From assembly GCA_030038765.1 (NCBI GenBank), contig JASHRA010000022.1:1-33489 (forward strand): a stretch of DNA of 33,489 nt. The letters run 5' to 3'. Made by a program: the position numbers and the translations under genes. The notes beneath the pieces are model-generated. The model did no database searches and was not told the origin of the DNA. It saw nothing but the letters and a program-made list of their open reading frames with translations. Source of the DNA: Candidatus Dormiibacterota bacterium (GTDB taxonomy: Bacteria > Chloroflexota > Dormibacteria > Aeolococcales > Bog-877). Shown piece by piece: positions 6,777 to 14,247 of the stretch. Position 1 is the stretch's first letter; each line of letters opens with the position of its first letter.

Positions 6777-7202
6777 CTAGGGGATGGGCCGGCGGCGGTC
6801 GTCCGTCTCCACGACGCCGGTGCCGTGGGCGCAGACGCGGTCGGCCCAGCCCAGGTAGTTCTGCACGATGCGGACTGCGGAGGGCACCATCGAGCGGCGG
6901 CGCGCCTCCGCCGTGTCGGCGTGCACCGAGAGCGCCTCGTGCACGGCCACCACGTGGCGGCAGAACTCCTCGTGGGCGATGCGGGGCTCGCTCAGCGGGC
7001 TCCAGAGCTCGGCCGGGAACCCCAGCGAGCGCATCGCCCGCTGGGCATCCCTCACGTCGAAGAGGCAGGTCTTGCGGCGACCGTCGTGCAGGAACCCGCA
7101 CTGCCAGGGGTCGTAGAGGGAGTTCCTCGCCGCCGGCAGGTCCGGGTGGAGCCTACGGAAGGGGCGCTGGACCGGCGGCTTGCCGACGGCCTGCGCCACC
7201 AT
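6777..7202 (-). CDS. Conserved-looking protein of unknown function, coupled to the cold-shock gene
   Basis: A 141-residue soluble protein I do not recognise. Visible features: the segment SLYDPWQCGFLHDGRRKTCLF with two cysteines 10 residues apart, further cysteines in EEFCRHVV and DRVCAHG, and several His residues, so metal binding is possible. A helical central part (RDAQRAMRSLGFPAELW, then HEEFCRHVVAVHEALSVH) suggests an alpha-rich fold. The ATG at 7202 overlaps the TGA of the cold-shock gene (TGATG); a GTG one codon earlier is an alternative. The tight coupling implies it is made together with the cold-shock protein. No membrane segment or signal peptide is seen. Confidence 0.65.
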   Translation of the reverse strand: MVAQAVGKPPVQRPFRRLHPDLPAARNSLYDPWQCGFLHDGRRKTCLFDVRDAQRAMRSLGFPAELWSPLSEPRIAHEEFCRHVVAVHEALSVHADTAEARRRSMVPSAVRIVQNYLGWADRVCAHGTGVVETDDRRRPIP

Positions 7203-7399
7203 CACGCGACGCGGACGCGGCCCGCCCGGGGACCCCTGGTGCTGGGCTCGATCTCGAACTCAACCTGGGATCCCCTGGTAAGCGACTCGAAGGCTCCGCC
7301 CTCGACGCTGGACCGGTGGAAGAAGTACTCCACCCCGTCCTCGGCCGCCAAGAAGCCGAAGCCACGCTCGTTGATGGACTTGATGGTTCCGATCGGCAT
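7202..7399 (-). CDS. Cold-shock domain protein (CspA family)
   Basis: A 65-residue OB-fold protein that binds single-stranded RNA/DNA. It has IGTIKSINERGFGFL (RNP1-type GFGFL around residues 13-17) and YFFHRSSV (RNP2-type, with YFFH instead of the usual VFVH), then the closing strands QVEFEIE and GPRAGRVRV. Size is typical. An AGGGGAGA site lies ~7 nt before the ATG. A TGTGATAAT extended -10 on the minus strand around 7513-7521 would give a ~107-nt leader, in line with the long 5' leaders of cold-shock genes, which often control translation by folding. Likely an RNA chaperone; its operon partner is the unknown protein downstream. Confidence 0.93.
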   Translation of the reverse strand: MPIGTIKSINERGFGFLAAEDGVEYFFHRSSVEGGAFESLTRGSQVEFEIEPSTRGPRAGRVRVA

Positions 7400-7512
7400 C
7401 TAGATGTCTCCCCTGCCGCTACCCGGCACTCCTCGCGAGCCTTATCGATCGGCCGGCTAGCGAGGGTAGCGGCGGCGAACGGCCCTCCACGACAGGTGAA
7501 GGACAGCTCCAG

Positions 7513-7521
7513 ATTATCACA
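7513..7521 (-). promoter_or_regulatory. Extended -10 promoter for the cold-shock operon
   Basis: Minus-strand TGTGATAAT, a TGn extension plus GATAAT, in an AT-richer patch. The predicted start near 7506 leaves a leader of roughly 107 nt before the csp ATG. No matching -35 is required for extended -10 promoters. Confidence 0.5.
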
Positions 7522-7586
7522 GGCGGCCGGCCCGACCTAGGCCGGGGGGCCGCTGCCGCCCGGCTCAGCTGGGCTCGGGCCCTGGC

Positions 7587-7772
7587 TCAGCGGGGGGAGC
7601 CGAGCCCGCGGCCGCGGGCGGCCAGCGCCGCCAGGGCGAAGGCGCAGAGGGCCAGGGCCATGGCGAGCGCCTGGAGGCTGAGGTGCTTGGCGCCCTCGGT
7701 CCAGGACAGGGCCAGGGCCAGGGCGAAGAGGACCGCCGCCAGTGTCGCCAGCGTGGCGCGCCGGTTCGGCAC
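7587..7772 (-). CDS. Small two-TM membrane protein
   Basis: A 61-residue protein starting VPNRRATLATLAAVLF. It has two hydrophobic helices (about residues 7-23 and 33-53) joined by a short loop (SWTEGAKHLS) and a basic tail. The GTG at 7772 is chosen over the in-frame TTG at 7778 because a TAACCT box lies exactly six bases upstream with no ribosome site, the same leaderless layout as other genes here. No family recognised. It diverges from the HhH-GPD gene. Small size and simple composition leave some doubt that it is real. Confidence 0.5.
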   Translation of the reverse strand: MPNRRATLATLAAVLFALALALSWTEGAKHLSLQALAMALALCAFALAALAARGRGLGSPR

Positions 7773-7778
7773 CGCCAA

Positions 7779-7784
7779 AGGTTA
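7779..7784 (-). promoter_or_regulatory. Candidate -10 (leaderless) for the two-TM protein
   Basis: Minus-strand TAACCT six bases before the GTG at 7772. Confidence 0.35.
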
Positions 7785-7866
7785 GCCGCGGCAGGTGACG
7801 GGGAGGGCGAAACGGCGGCCCCGGGCCAGCGTTCCCCAGCCTGGAGGGTCGGCACGGAGGTGCTCG

Positions 7867-8520
7867 ATGGTGGCGCGCCGCGACCCGGTGCTGGTGGACC
7901 TGCTCCACCGCTACGGCCGGACCTTCGCCCAGGAGGTCGGGATCCGGCTCGGGCGGGGCGGCCCCGGCCCCCTCTTCCAGCTCCTCTGCGCCTCCACCCT
8001 GTACGGGGCCCGGATCTCGGCGACGATCGCCACCGCTGCCGCCCGGGCCCTCATCGAGGCGGGCTGGACCACCCCGGCCAGGATGGCCGCCAGCAGCTGG
8101 GAGGAGCGCACCCGGGTCCTCAACCGCAGCGGCTACGCGCGCTACGACGAGAGCACCTCGCGGCGTCTCGGGGCCATGGCCGAGAAGCTGGAGCGCGACT
8201 ACGGCGGCGACCTCCGGCGCCTGCGCCGGGAGGCCGGCGGCGAGGCGCGCGAGGAGCGCCGGCTGCTGCGGCGCTTCACCGGCGTGGGCGAGGTCAGCGT
8301 CGACATCTTCTTCCGCGAGCTCCAGGGCGTCTGGCCCGAGCTCTACCCCTTCGCCGACTCCAGGGCGCTCAAGGCTGCCGCCCAGCTGGGTCTGCCCCGG
8401 ACCGCCGGCGGCCTGGCCGGGCTGGTGCCGCGGGGCCAGCTGCCGACGCTGGTGGCGGCGCTGGTGCGCTGCGAGCTGGACAAGGGCCATCGGGAGCGGG
8501 AGCGCTCCCGGCGCCGCTAG
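7867..8520 (+). CDS. HhH-GPD superfamily (endonuclease III-like) DNA glycosylase homologue
   Basis: A 217-residue all-helical protein of the endonuclease III/glycosylase class. Residues ~35-80 (LLCASTLYGARISATIATAAARALIEAGWTTPARMAAS) form the first helices. The helix-hairpin-helix lies in LLRRFTGVGEVSVDIFFRE (about 136-154), and PFADSRALKAA at about 163 supplies the conserved catalytic-type Asp. The Lys that follows the hairpin in bifunctional EndoIII is replaced by Val, so lyase activity is not expected. The C-terminal Cys cluster of EndoIII is absent. The ATG at 7867 follows GGAGG at about 6-nt spacing, ruling out the longer upstream frame. It ends on a CTAG shared with the convergent GMC gene. 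Likely base-excision repair or a non-catalytic relative; lesion specificity unknown. Confidence 0.75.
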   Translation: MVARRDPVLVDLLHRYGRTFAQEVGIRLGRGGPGPLFQLLCASTLYGARISATIATAAARALIEAGWTTPARMAASSWEERTRVLNRSGYARYDESTSRRLGAMAEKLERDYGGDLRRLRREAGGEAREERRLLRRFTGVGEVSVDIFFRELQGVWPELYPFADSRALKAAAQLGLPRTAGGLAGLVPRGQLPTLVAALVRCELDKGHRERERSRRR

Positions 8521-10169
8521 GCGGCGGGGGGCCGGCCGGCCAGGTGCTCGGCCAGGCGCGAGGCCAGGGCCATGATGGTGAGGGCGGGGTTGGCACTCCC
8601 CTGGGTGGGGCAGACGCTGCCGTCGGCGATGTAGAGGTTCTCCACCGCCCAGGTGCGCTGCCAGCGGTCGACCACGCTGTGGTCCGGCGCCGTGCCCATG
8701 CGGGCGCCCCCGATGAGGTGGGCGTAGCGGCGGATGGTGAGCACGTCCTGGGCGCCGGCCGCCTCCAGGATGTGCCGGGCGATCCTCCCCGAGTACTCCT
8801 GGTTGGCCCGGTCGTTCTCACCCAGGCCGTGGTCGAAGCGGGCCACCGGGAGACCGTGGGCGTCCCGGTCGTCGGCCAGGGTGACCCGGTTCTCGGCCTG
8901 GGGAAGGAACTCGTTGAGGACCCCGACGGTGGTCCAGTGGTTGTAGTCCCGCATGTACTCGCGGAGGCCGCGCCCCCAGTGCCCCTCGGCGGCCACGTGC
9001 TCGGCCCAGCCGATGGGCAGCGGAGAGACGGTCTGGATGCTGAAGCCCCGCGCGAAGCCACGCCCCGGGTCGGTCTCGTAGAAGTCCTCCGAGCTGACCT
9101 CCGGGGGCGGCCCCTTGTACATCCGGAGCTCGTCCGGGAAGCGGCCCGCGCTCTGGGTCGCGCCCTGGACCATGACGTAGCGGCCCACCTGGTCCTCGTT
9201 GTTGCAGAGGCCGCCGGGGAAGCCGGGCGCGGCGGAGTTGAGGAGCAGGCGCGGGGTCTCGATGGAGTAGCAGGCGAGGGCCACCAGGCGGGCCCGCTGG
9301 CGACGCTCGGCCAGCTCACCTCGGGCAAAGTAGGAGACGCCGCTGGCGCGCCCGCTGGAGTCGAGGACCACCCGGGAGGCCATGCAGTCGGCGCGGATCT
9401 CGGCCCCGTGGGCCAGGGCGTCGGGCAGGTGGGTGACCAGTGGGCTCGCCTTGGCGCCGACCTTGCAGCCCTGGAGGCAGAAGCCCCGGTAGATACAGTG
9501 GGGACGGTTGCCGAAGGTCCCGTTGACGATCGCCACCGGGCCCACCCGCATCCGAATCCCGAGCCGCTCCGCGCCCCGCCACACGACCTGGGCGGCCTGG
9601 CTGACGGGGTGGGGCGCGTGGGGGTAGTCGTGGGGATCCCCCCAGGGCCAGTGCTGACCCGCCACCGGCAGCTCCAGCTCCACCCGCTCGTAGTGGGCGG
9701 CCAGCTCGGGGTAGCGCAGCGGCCAGTCGGCCCCCACCCCGTCCAGGGTGCGGGTGCAGAAGTCGGAGGGGTGGAAGCGGGGCACGTAGCCGGCGAAGTG
9801 GACCATCGAGCCGCCCACGCCCCGGCCGCTGTTGTTCTTGCCCAGCTCGACCGGGTCGGTGCCGCCGATGACGCGGCGCTCGGTCCAGTAGAGGTGGTGC
9901 GAGCCGGCCTCGTCGCTGACCCAGTCACGGTCCGGGTGCCAGAAGGGCCCCGCCTCCAGCACCACCACCGACCAGCCCCTCCGGGCCAGGCGCTGGGCCA
10001 GCACCGAACCGCCAGCGCCGGCGCCGACGACGCAGACGTCGACCTCGTCGTCGTCGCGGTAGCGGCGCATGGTGGCCTCCCCCGGGAGGTCACGGCGCTG
10101 GGCGTCGAGGAGGGAGCGCGAGTCGTTCTCGGGAGGCGCCAGGGAGCCGCGCAGCAGGCGGCGCTTCAC
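8517..10169 (-). CDS. GMC-type FAD oxidoreductase, large subunit of a gluconate/sugar dehydrogenase
   Basis: A 550-residue GMC flavoprotein. FAD is bound by VVGAGAGGSVLAQRLARRGW (about 48-67; GAGAGG at 49-54) with the ribose-binding acid in LEAG (71-74). The C-terminal active-site segment has HLIGGARMGT with the family His, DGSVCPTQGSANPALTIMALA with the Asn, and the usual terminal helix. Cys225, Cys231 and Cys235 (C-x5-C-x3-C) match the [3Fe-4S] cysteine spacing I recall for the catalytic subunit of bacterial FAD glucose dehydrogenase, so an Fe-S relay is likely. The GTG start overlaps the subunit-3 stop (GTGA). Fourth gene of the TPP-enzyme operon. It probably oxidises a sugar or aldonate; the acceptor is unclear because no cytochrome c subunit gene follows. 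Confidence 0.9.
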   Translation of the reverse strand: MKRRLLRGSLAPPENDSRSLLDAQRRDLPGEATMRRYRDDDEVDVCVVGAGAGGSVLAQRLARRGWSVVVLEAGPFWHPDRDWVSDEAGSHHLYWTERRVIGGTDPVELGKNNSGRGVGGSMVHFAGYVPRFHPSDFCTRTLDGVGADWPLRYPELAAHYERVELELPVAGQHWPWGDPHDYPHAPHPVSQAAQVVWRGAERLGIRMRVGPVAIVNGTFGNRPHCIYRGFCLQGCKVGAKASPLVTHLPDALAHGAEIRADCMASRVVLDSSGRASGVSYFARGELAERRQRARLVALACYSIETPRLLLNSAAPGFPGGLCNNEDQVGRYVMVQGATQSAGRFPDELRMYKGPPPEVSSEDFYETDPGRGFARGFSIQTVSPLPIGWAEHVAAEGHWGRGLREYMRDYNHWTTVGVLNEFLPQAENRVTLADDRDAHGLPVARFDHGLGENDRANQEYSGRIARHILEAAGAQDVLTIRRYAHLIGGARMGTAPDHSVVDRWQRTWAVENLYIADGSVCPTQGSANPALTIMALASRLAEHLAGRPPAA

Positions 10170-10897
10170 TCATCCCACTCCCGGGCCAGCCCCACCGGAT
10201 CCTCGGAGGTGGCGCCGGGGCGCTCGTGCGGCTCCAGCAGGCCCACGCCGGACATGCGCATGTAGCCCCGGGGATAGGCGGGGCCACCGAAGCCGATCTC
10301 GTTCCAGGCCCAGGGGTGGGAGTAGAAGGCGCTCAGGACCCAGCGCATGCAGACCAGGAAGGCGCGCTCGGGGTTGAGGCCGCCGAGGGTCTCGGCCGCG
10401 AGCTCGGCGGCGGCGAAGCGTCCCACCACCTCCTCCCGGAGGGGCTCTGAGGCGGCGGCGAAGTCGGGCCAGTCGGCCCGCCGGGCCAGGCCGTCCATGC
10501 CCGCCAGCACGAGCCGCCAGGTAGTCTCGTCCGGGGGCATGTCGGCGTACCGGAAGCCATCTTCCTTCCCCTCCGCCAGGTCACTGTCCACCATCTCAGA
10601 AACCGGCACCTTCGGATCACGGTCCTGGGCCAGGAGGGTATCGCAGAGGGCGCGCATCGTGGGCTCCTCCGAGGGCCCGAAGAAGCGCATCCGGGAAGGC
10701 GGGCGGAGGCGGGCCTCGACCACTTCCCGCGTGGCCCGGTCCCAGGACGAGGCGTTCTCCATGACGTCGTAGTCGGGATAGCGACCGATCATCTGGGCCG
10801 TGGTGCCGCGCCGCTGCCGGGGCAGCCAGGAGGGGTGCGGGGGGCGGTGGTCGGCCCTGAGGTTGGGCAGGTGCTCTCCCAGGCGGATCTCCGGCAC
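10166..10897 (-). CDS. Gluconate 2-dehydrogenase subunit 3-family protein
   Basis: A 243-residue small-subunit homologue. The diagnostic C-terminal stretch is AFYSHPWAWNEIGFGGPAYPRGYMR (about 193-217), typical of gluconate 2-dehydrogenase subunit 3; preceding helices (DETTWRLVLAGMDGLARRADWPDF) also fit. Family members bind the GMC subunit and help its folding and export. Here I see no twin-arginine signal at the N-terminus (MPEIRLGEHLPNLRADH), which raises the possibility that the complex stays in the cytoplasm. The GTG start follows directly on the TGA of the membrane-protein gene, with GGGAG six bases upstream. It overlaps the GMC gene, so the two subunits are made together. Confidence 0.85.
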   Translation of the reverse strand: MPEIRLGEHLPNLRADHRPPHPSWLPRQRRGTTAQMIGRYPDYDVMENASSWDRATREVVEARLRPPSRMRFFGPSEEPTMRALCDTLLAQDRDPKVPVSEMVDSDLAEGKEDGFRYADMPPDETTWRLVLAGMDGLARRADWPDFAAASEPLREEVVGRFAAAELAAETLGGLNPERAFLVCMRWVLSAFYSHPWAWNEIGFGGPAYPRGYMRMSGVGLLEPHERPGATSEDPVGLAREWDE

Positions 10898-11317
10898 TCA
10901 GGGCTCCCGGCGCAGGAGCGAGGCCAGCAGCCCCAGGCCGCCCACGATCGTCATCAGTCCCGGCGCCAGGAAGGGCGGGCCCATGGGCACGTTGTAGGAG
11001 GCGTGTCGCCAACCGCCCGGGCGCCGCGAGATGCCGCGGAGGTGGAAGTACTCCCCCAGCAGACCGTCCAGGGCGTAGGCCGCCGAGGCCACCGGCAGCA
11101 CCCGCTTGGCCCAGCGCCGGCTGGCGACGCCGGCCAGCCCGGAGGCCACCAGCGGCGGGGCCAGCAGCACCGGGCTCCACATGATGCGGTTGCCGTAGCT
11201 GGCGCGGTAGTGCTCGATGGCGATCTCGGCTGACGTCACCAGGGCGGCCAGCGCGGTGATCCCGGAGAGGGCACGCTCGAAGCGCCCGTGGGCGATGTCC
11301 CACTCGGCCAGGTCCAG
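10898..11317 (-). CDS. Multi-TM membrane protein of the sugar dehydrogenase operon (probable CTG start)
   Basis: About 139 residues with four hydrophobic segments: near ALSGITALAALVTSAEIAI, PVLLAPPLVASGLAGVA, VLPVASAAYALDGLLGEYF and PFLAPGLMTIVGGLGLLASLL. The first ATG/GTG/TTG in frame (GTG, 11239) would cut into the first helix and has no ribosome site. In contrast GGGGAGG at 11328-11322 precedes two CTG codons at 11317 and 11311 at 4 and 10 nt, so a CTG start is likely. His in IEHYR, YFHLRG and WRHAS sit next to membrane segments and could bind a cofactor. Position between the TPP enzyme and the dehydrogenase subunits suggests a membrane anchor or electron acceptor for the dehydrogenase; this is inference. 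Confidence 0.65.
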   Translation of the reverse strand: MDLAEWDIAHGRFERALSGITALAALVTSAEIAIEHYRASYGNRIMWSPVLLAPPLVASGLAGVASRRWAKRVLPVASAAYALDGLLGEYFHLRGISRRPGGWRHASYNVPMGPPFLAPGLMTIVGGLGLLASLLRREP

Positions 11318-11342
11318 CCCGCCTCCCCGGGGGCGGCCTCGC

Positions 11343-13133
11343 TCAGCGGTGTGGGGCGAACTCGTCGACCTTCTCCCGCAGGGCGGCGATGGCCCCCCGC
11401 AGACCGGCCCTGGGCTCGGCCGCGAGGGAGGAGGCGAAGGCGCGCGCCTGCTCCATCGTCACGTGCGGCGGCAGGGGCGGCTCCTCCGGGTCGGTGAGGG
11501 CATCGATGACCACCGGGCCCTCGGCCGCCAGCGCGCGCTCCCAGGCCTCGTCGATCTCCTCGGGCCGCTCCACCCGGATCCCCTGGAGCCCGATCAGGCG
11601 CGCGTAGGCGGCGTAGTCCAGGGGCGGGATGCGCTGCGAGTCCTCGAACTTGGGGTCCCCCTCCATGACCCGCTGCTCCCAGGTGACCTGGTTGAGGTCC
11701 TCGTTGTTCAGCACCAGCACCACGAGGCGCGGGTCGCTCCACTCGGAGCGGTAGCGGCAGGCGGTCAGGAGCTCGGCCATGCCCCCCATCTGCATGGCCC
11801 CGTCGCCGACCGTGGCCACCGCCAGCCGGTCCGGGAAGGCGAACTTGGCGGCGATGGCGTAGGGCACGCCCGGCCCCATCGTGGCGAGGTTGCCGGAGAG
11901 GGAGAGCTTCATCCCGCTCCGGGCCCGCAGCTGGCGGGCGAACCAGTTCGCCGCCGAGCCCGAGTCGGAGGTCACGATGGCGTCCTGGGGCAGGCGCCGC
12001 GACATGGCGGCGAAGAGCGCCTGGGGTCGCAGGCGGCCGTTCTGCAGCCGGGGCTCGGCCTGGTCCTCCATCAGCCGCCACCAGTCCGCGACGCTGCTCT
12101 CGATCTGCTCCCGCCAGCTCCCGTCGCTCCTCTCCCGGAGCCGGGGGAGCAGCGCGCGCAGGGTCTCGGCGCTGTCCCCGACCAGGGCCAGCTCCATGGG
12201 GTAGCGCAGGCTCAGCATGCGGGCGTCGATGTCCACCTGGACCCCGCGGGCCCGCCCCTCCTGGGGCAGGAACTCGGCGTAGGGGAAGCTGCTGCCCACC
12301 ATCAGCAGCGTGTCGCAGCCCTGCATCAGCTCCCAGCTGGGACGCGTGCCGAGGAGACCGATGCCGCCCGTGCAGTAGGGAACGTCGTCGGGCAGGACGC
12401 CCTTGCCGAGCAGCGCCTTGGCCACCCCGGCGCCGAGCCGCTCCGCCACCTGGGCCACCTCCGAGCTGGCCCCGAGAGCCCCCTGGCCGACCAGCATGGC
12501 GACCCGCTCCCCGGCGTTCAGGATCTCCGCTGCCGCGTCCAGGTCCTGCTCCCGGGGCAGCACCCGGGGCGGCCAGTAGCCCACCCCAGAGTGGGCCGTG
12601 TGGGTGGCGTGGGGAGGCTCCTCGGCGGCCATGTCCTGGACGTCGGCGGGCAGGATGATGCAGGTCACGGTGCGCTCCGCCGCCGCCGTGCGCAGGGCAC
12701 GGTCGACGACGTGGCGCAGCGCCGAGGGGGTGTTGACCTGCTCGCAGAAGGAGCCGGCCACGTCGGCGAAGAGCTGGAGCAGCTTCACCTCCTGCTGGAA
12801 GGCGGAGCCCAGGGCCCGGACGTAGGTCTGGCCGACGATGGCCAGCACCGGCTGGTGGTCCAGCTTGGCGTCGTAGAGCCCGTTCAGCAGGTGGATCGCG
12901 CCCGGACCCGAGGTGGCCATGCAGACCCCGGTCTCGCCGGTGAACTTGGCGTGCGCCGTGGCCATGAAGGCGGCCATCTCCTCGTGCCGGGTCTGGACCA
13001 GGCGGAGCCCGTCCCGGTGGCGCTCCAGGGCGCCCATGACCCCGTTGATGCCGTCCCCGGGGTAGCCGAAGACGTGCCTCACCCCCCACTGCTCCAGGCG
13101 CTCGCAGAGCGCGTCCCCGACCGTCCTGCTCAC
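11343..13133 (-). CDS. Thiamine-diphosphate-dependent enzyme (pyruvate oxidase / PoxB-like)
   Basis: A 596-residue protein of the acetolactate synthase/pyruvate oxidase class. The N-terminal PYR domain has GYPGDGINGVMGAL, then RHEEMAAF with the catalytic Glu (E51) and the SGPGAIHLLNGLYDAKLDHQPVLAI segment. The middle domain (~190-330) includes VAMLVGQGALGA and MVGSSFPY. The C-terminal PP domain has VGDGAMQMGGMAELL with VLNNEDLNQVTWEQR, the GDG...NN metal/ThDP site. It resembles PoxB and the TPP-requiring proteins linked to sugar-oxidation clusters; acetolactate synthase is less likely. GTG start with GGAGAGG 7 nt upstream. First gene of the operon with the membrane protein and dehydrogenase subunits. 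It probably decarboxylates pyruvate or another 2-oxo acid. Confidence 0.88.
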   Translation of the reverse strand: MSRTVGDALCERLEQWGVRHVFGYPGDGINGVMGALERHRDGLRLVQTRHEEMAAFMATAHAKFTGETGVCMATSGPGAIHLLNGLYDAKLDHQPVLAIVGQTYVRALGSAFQQEVKLLQLFADVAGSFCEQVNTPSALRHVVDRALRTAAAERTVTCIILPADVQDMAAEEPPHATHTAHSGVGYWPPRVLPREQDLDAAAEILNAGERVAMLVGQGALGASSEVAQVAERLGAGVAKALLGKGVLPDDVPYCTGGIGLLGTRPSWELMQGCDTLLMVGSSFPYAEFLPQEGRARGVQVDIDARMLSLRYPMELALVGDSAETLRALLPRLRERSDGSWREQIESSVADWWRLMEDQAEPRLQNGRLRPQALFAAMSRRLPQDAIVTSDSGSAANWFARQLRARSGMKLSLSGNLATMGPGVPYAIAAKFAFPDRLAVATVGDGAMQMGGMAELLTACRYRSEWSDPRLVVLVLNNEDLNQVTWEQRVMEGDPKFEDSQRIPPLDYAAYARLIGLQGIRVERPEEIDEAWERALAAEGPVVIDALTDPEEPPLPPHVTMEQARAFASSLAAEPRAGLRGAIAALREKVDEFAPHR

Positions 13134-13162
13134 TGCGGCACCTCTCCACCGCCAGCCGATCC

Positions 13163-13180
13163 CGACGGCACCTGCCGTCG
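13163..13180. promoter_or_regulatory. Inverted repeat between the divergent sugar operons
   Basis: CGACGGC and GCCGTCG are perfect complements around ACCT. It lies 30 nt before the GTG of the TPP enzyme, in the divergent control region of both operons, so it could be an operator or a leader hairpin. Confidence 0.35.
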
Positions 13181-13302
13181 CCGCGGTGCCCCGTCTAACG
13201 TGGGCGCACGGCCCCCGTTTCGACCTCGCCCCGATCCAGCGACGGCGGCCGGGCCGGGCGCCGATACGATCCTCGACAGAGGTCCGAGTCTGGAGGTGGC
13301 GC

Positions 13303-14247
13303 GTGCCCAGAGCCCCCGGGGAGGCCGACCAAGGACCCGGGCCGCTGCCCTCGGGCGTCCAATCCGAGATCCGCCAGGGGGAGCAGCGGGCGGTGGTGAC
13401 CGAGGTGGGAGCGAGCCTGCGCCAGTACTGGGTCGGCTCGGAGCCGCTCCTGGACGGGTTCGAGGCGGAGGAGCGCAGCCAGGACGGCCGCGGCCAGCTG
13501 CTGCTGCCCTGGCCGAACCGGATCCGCCAGGGTCGCTACCGCTTCCAGGGACGGGACCAGCAGCTGCCGCTCAGCGAGCCGGCACGGGGCAACGCCATCC
13601 ACGGGCTGGTGCGCTGGGAGCGCTGGCAGTTGACCGAGAGGGAGCCCCACCTGGTCCGGCTGCGGCACCTGCTCCACCCCCAGCCCGGCTACGACTTCAC
13701 CCTGGAGCTGGAGGCGAGCTGGTCGCTGGGGCCGGACGGCCTCCGCCACGATCTGCGCGCCACCAACGTGGGCGCCTCCCCCCTCCCCTTCGGGTCCGGC
13801 GCCCACCCCTACCTCCGGCTCCCCGGGCTGGACCTGGACCGCTGCTGGCTCAGGGCGCCGGCCTCGCTCTGGCTGGAGTCCGACCCCGATGGCATCCCCC
13901 GGGGCACGCCCCGGGAGGTCTCGGGAACCGGGATGGACCTGCGCCGGCCCCGGCCGCTGGCGGGGCTGCGGCTCGACACCGCCTTCAGCGGCCTGGAGTG
14001 CCGCGCCGGTCGCTGGACGGTCGAGCTGAGCTCCCCCGGGACCGCGCATCGGCTCCAGCTCTGGGCCGACGCCGGCCACCCCTACCTCATGCTCTTCACC
14101 GGGGACTCCCTGCCCCACCGCCGCCGCCAGGGCATCGGGGTGGAGCCCATGACCTGCGCGCCCGATGCCTTCCGCAGCGGGGCGGGGCTGCTGACGCTGG
14201 AGCCGGGGGAGACGTTCCGGGGCAGCTGGGGCATCCGCTACACATGA
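13303..14247 (+). CDS. Aldose 1-epimerase (galactose mutarotase-like)
   Basis: A 314-residue beta-sandwich sugar mutarotase that interconverts alpha and beta anomers of aldoses. Motifs: LLLPWPNRIRQGRYRF (about 66-81, sugar-binding Asn/Arg), GNAIHGLVR (H100), GSGAHPYLRL with the catalytic His, and GVEPMTCAPDAF with the catalytic Glu; DAGHPYLMLFTGD lies between. The GTG at 13303 is preferred because GGAGG lies 6 nt upstream and TACGAT at 13264-13269 may be the -10; the frame is open further upstream without coding features. It overlaps the following dehydratase gene (ATGA) and diverges from the TPP-enzyme/dehydrogenase operon, so it probably prepares a sugar anomer for oxidation. Confidence 0.9.
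   Translation: MPRAPGEADQGPGPLPSGVQSEIRQGEQRAVVTEVGASLRQYWVGSEPLLDGFEAEERSQDGRGQLLLPWPNRIRQGRYRFQGRDQQLPLSEPARGNAIHGLVRWERWQLTEREPHLVRLRHLLHPQPGYDFTLELEASWSLGPDGLRHDLRATNVGASPLPFGSGAHPYLRLPGLDLDRCWLRAPASLWLESDPDGIPRGTPREVSGTGMDLRRPRPLAGLRLDTAFSGLECRAGRWTVELSSPGTAHRLQLWADAGHPYLMLFTGDSLPHRRRQGIGVEPMTCAPDAFRSGAGLLTLEPGETFRGSWGIRYT

Noticed and set aside
7683..10265. Plus-strand open frame of 860 codons
   Set aside because: Runs over the HhH-GPD gene in another frame and antisense to the GMC gene, which has clear motifs.
11343..13133. Acetolactate synthase large subunit (ilvB)
   Set aside because: No small regulatory subunit follows and the sequence fits PoxB-type TPP enzymes and the sugar-oxidation context better.
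11217..14243. Upstream ~1,000 codons of the open frame that ends with the dehydratase
   Set aside because: Only the part from the ATG at 14244 shows enolase-superfamily sequence; the rest is antisense to the TPP enzyme and out of frame with the mutarotase.
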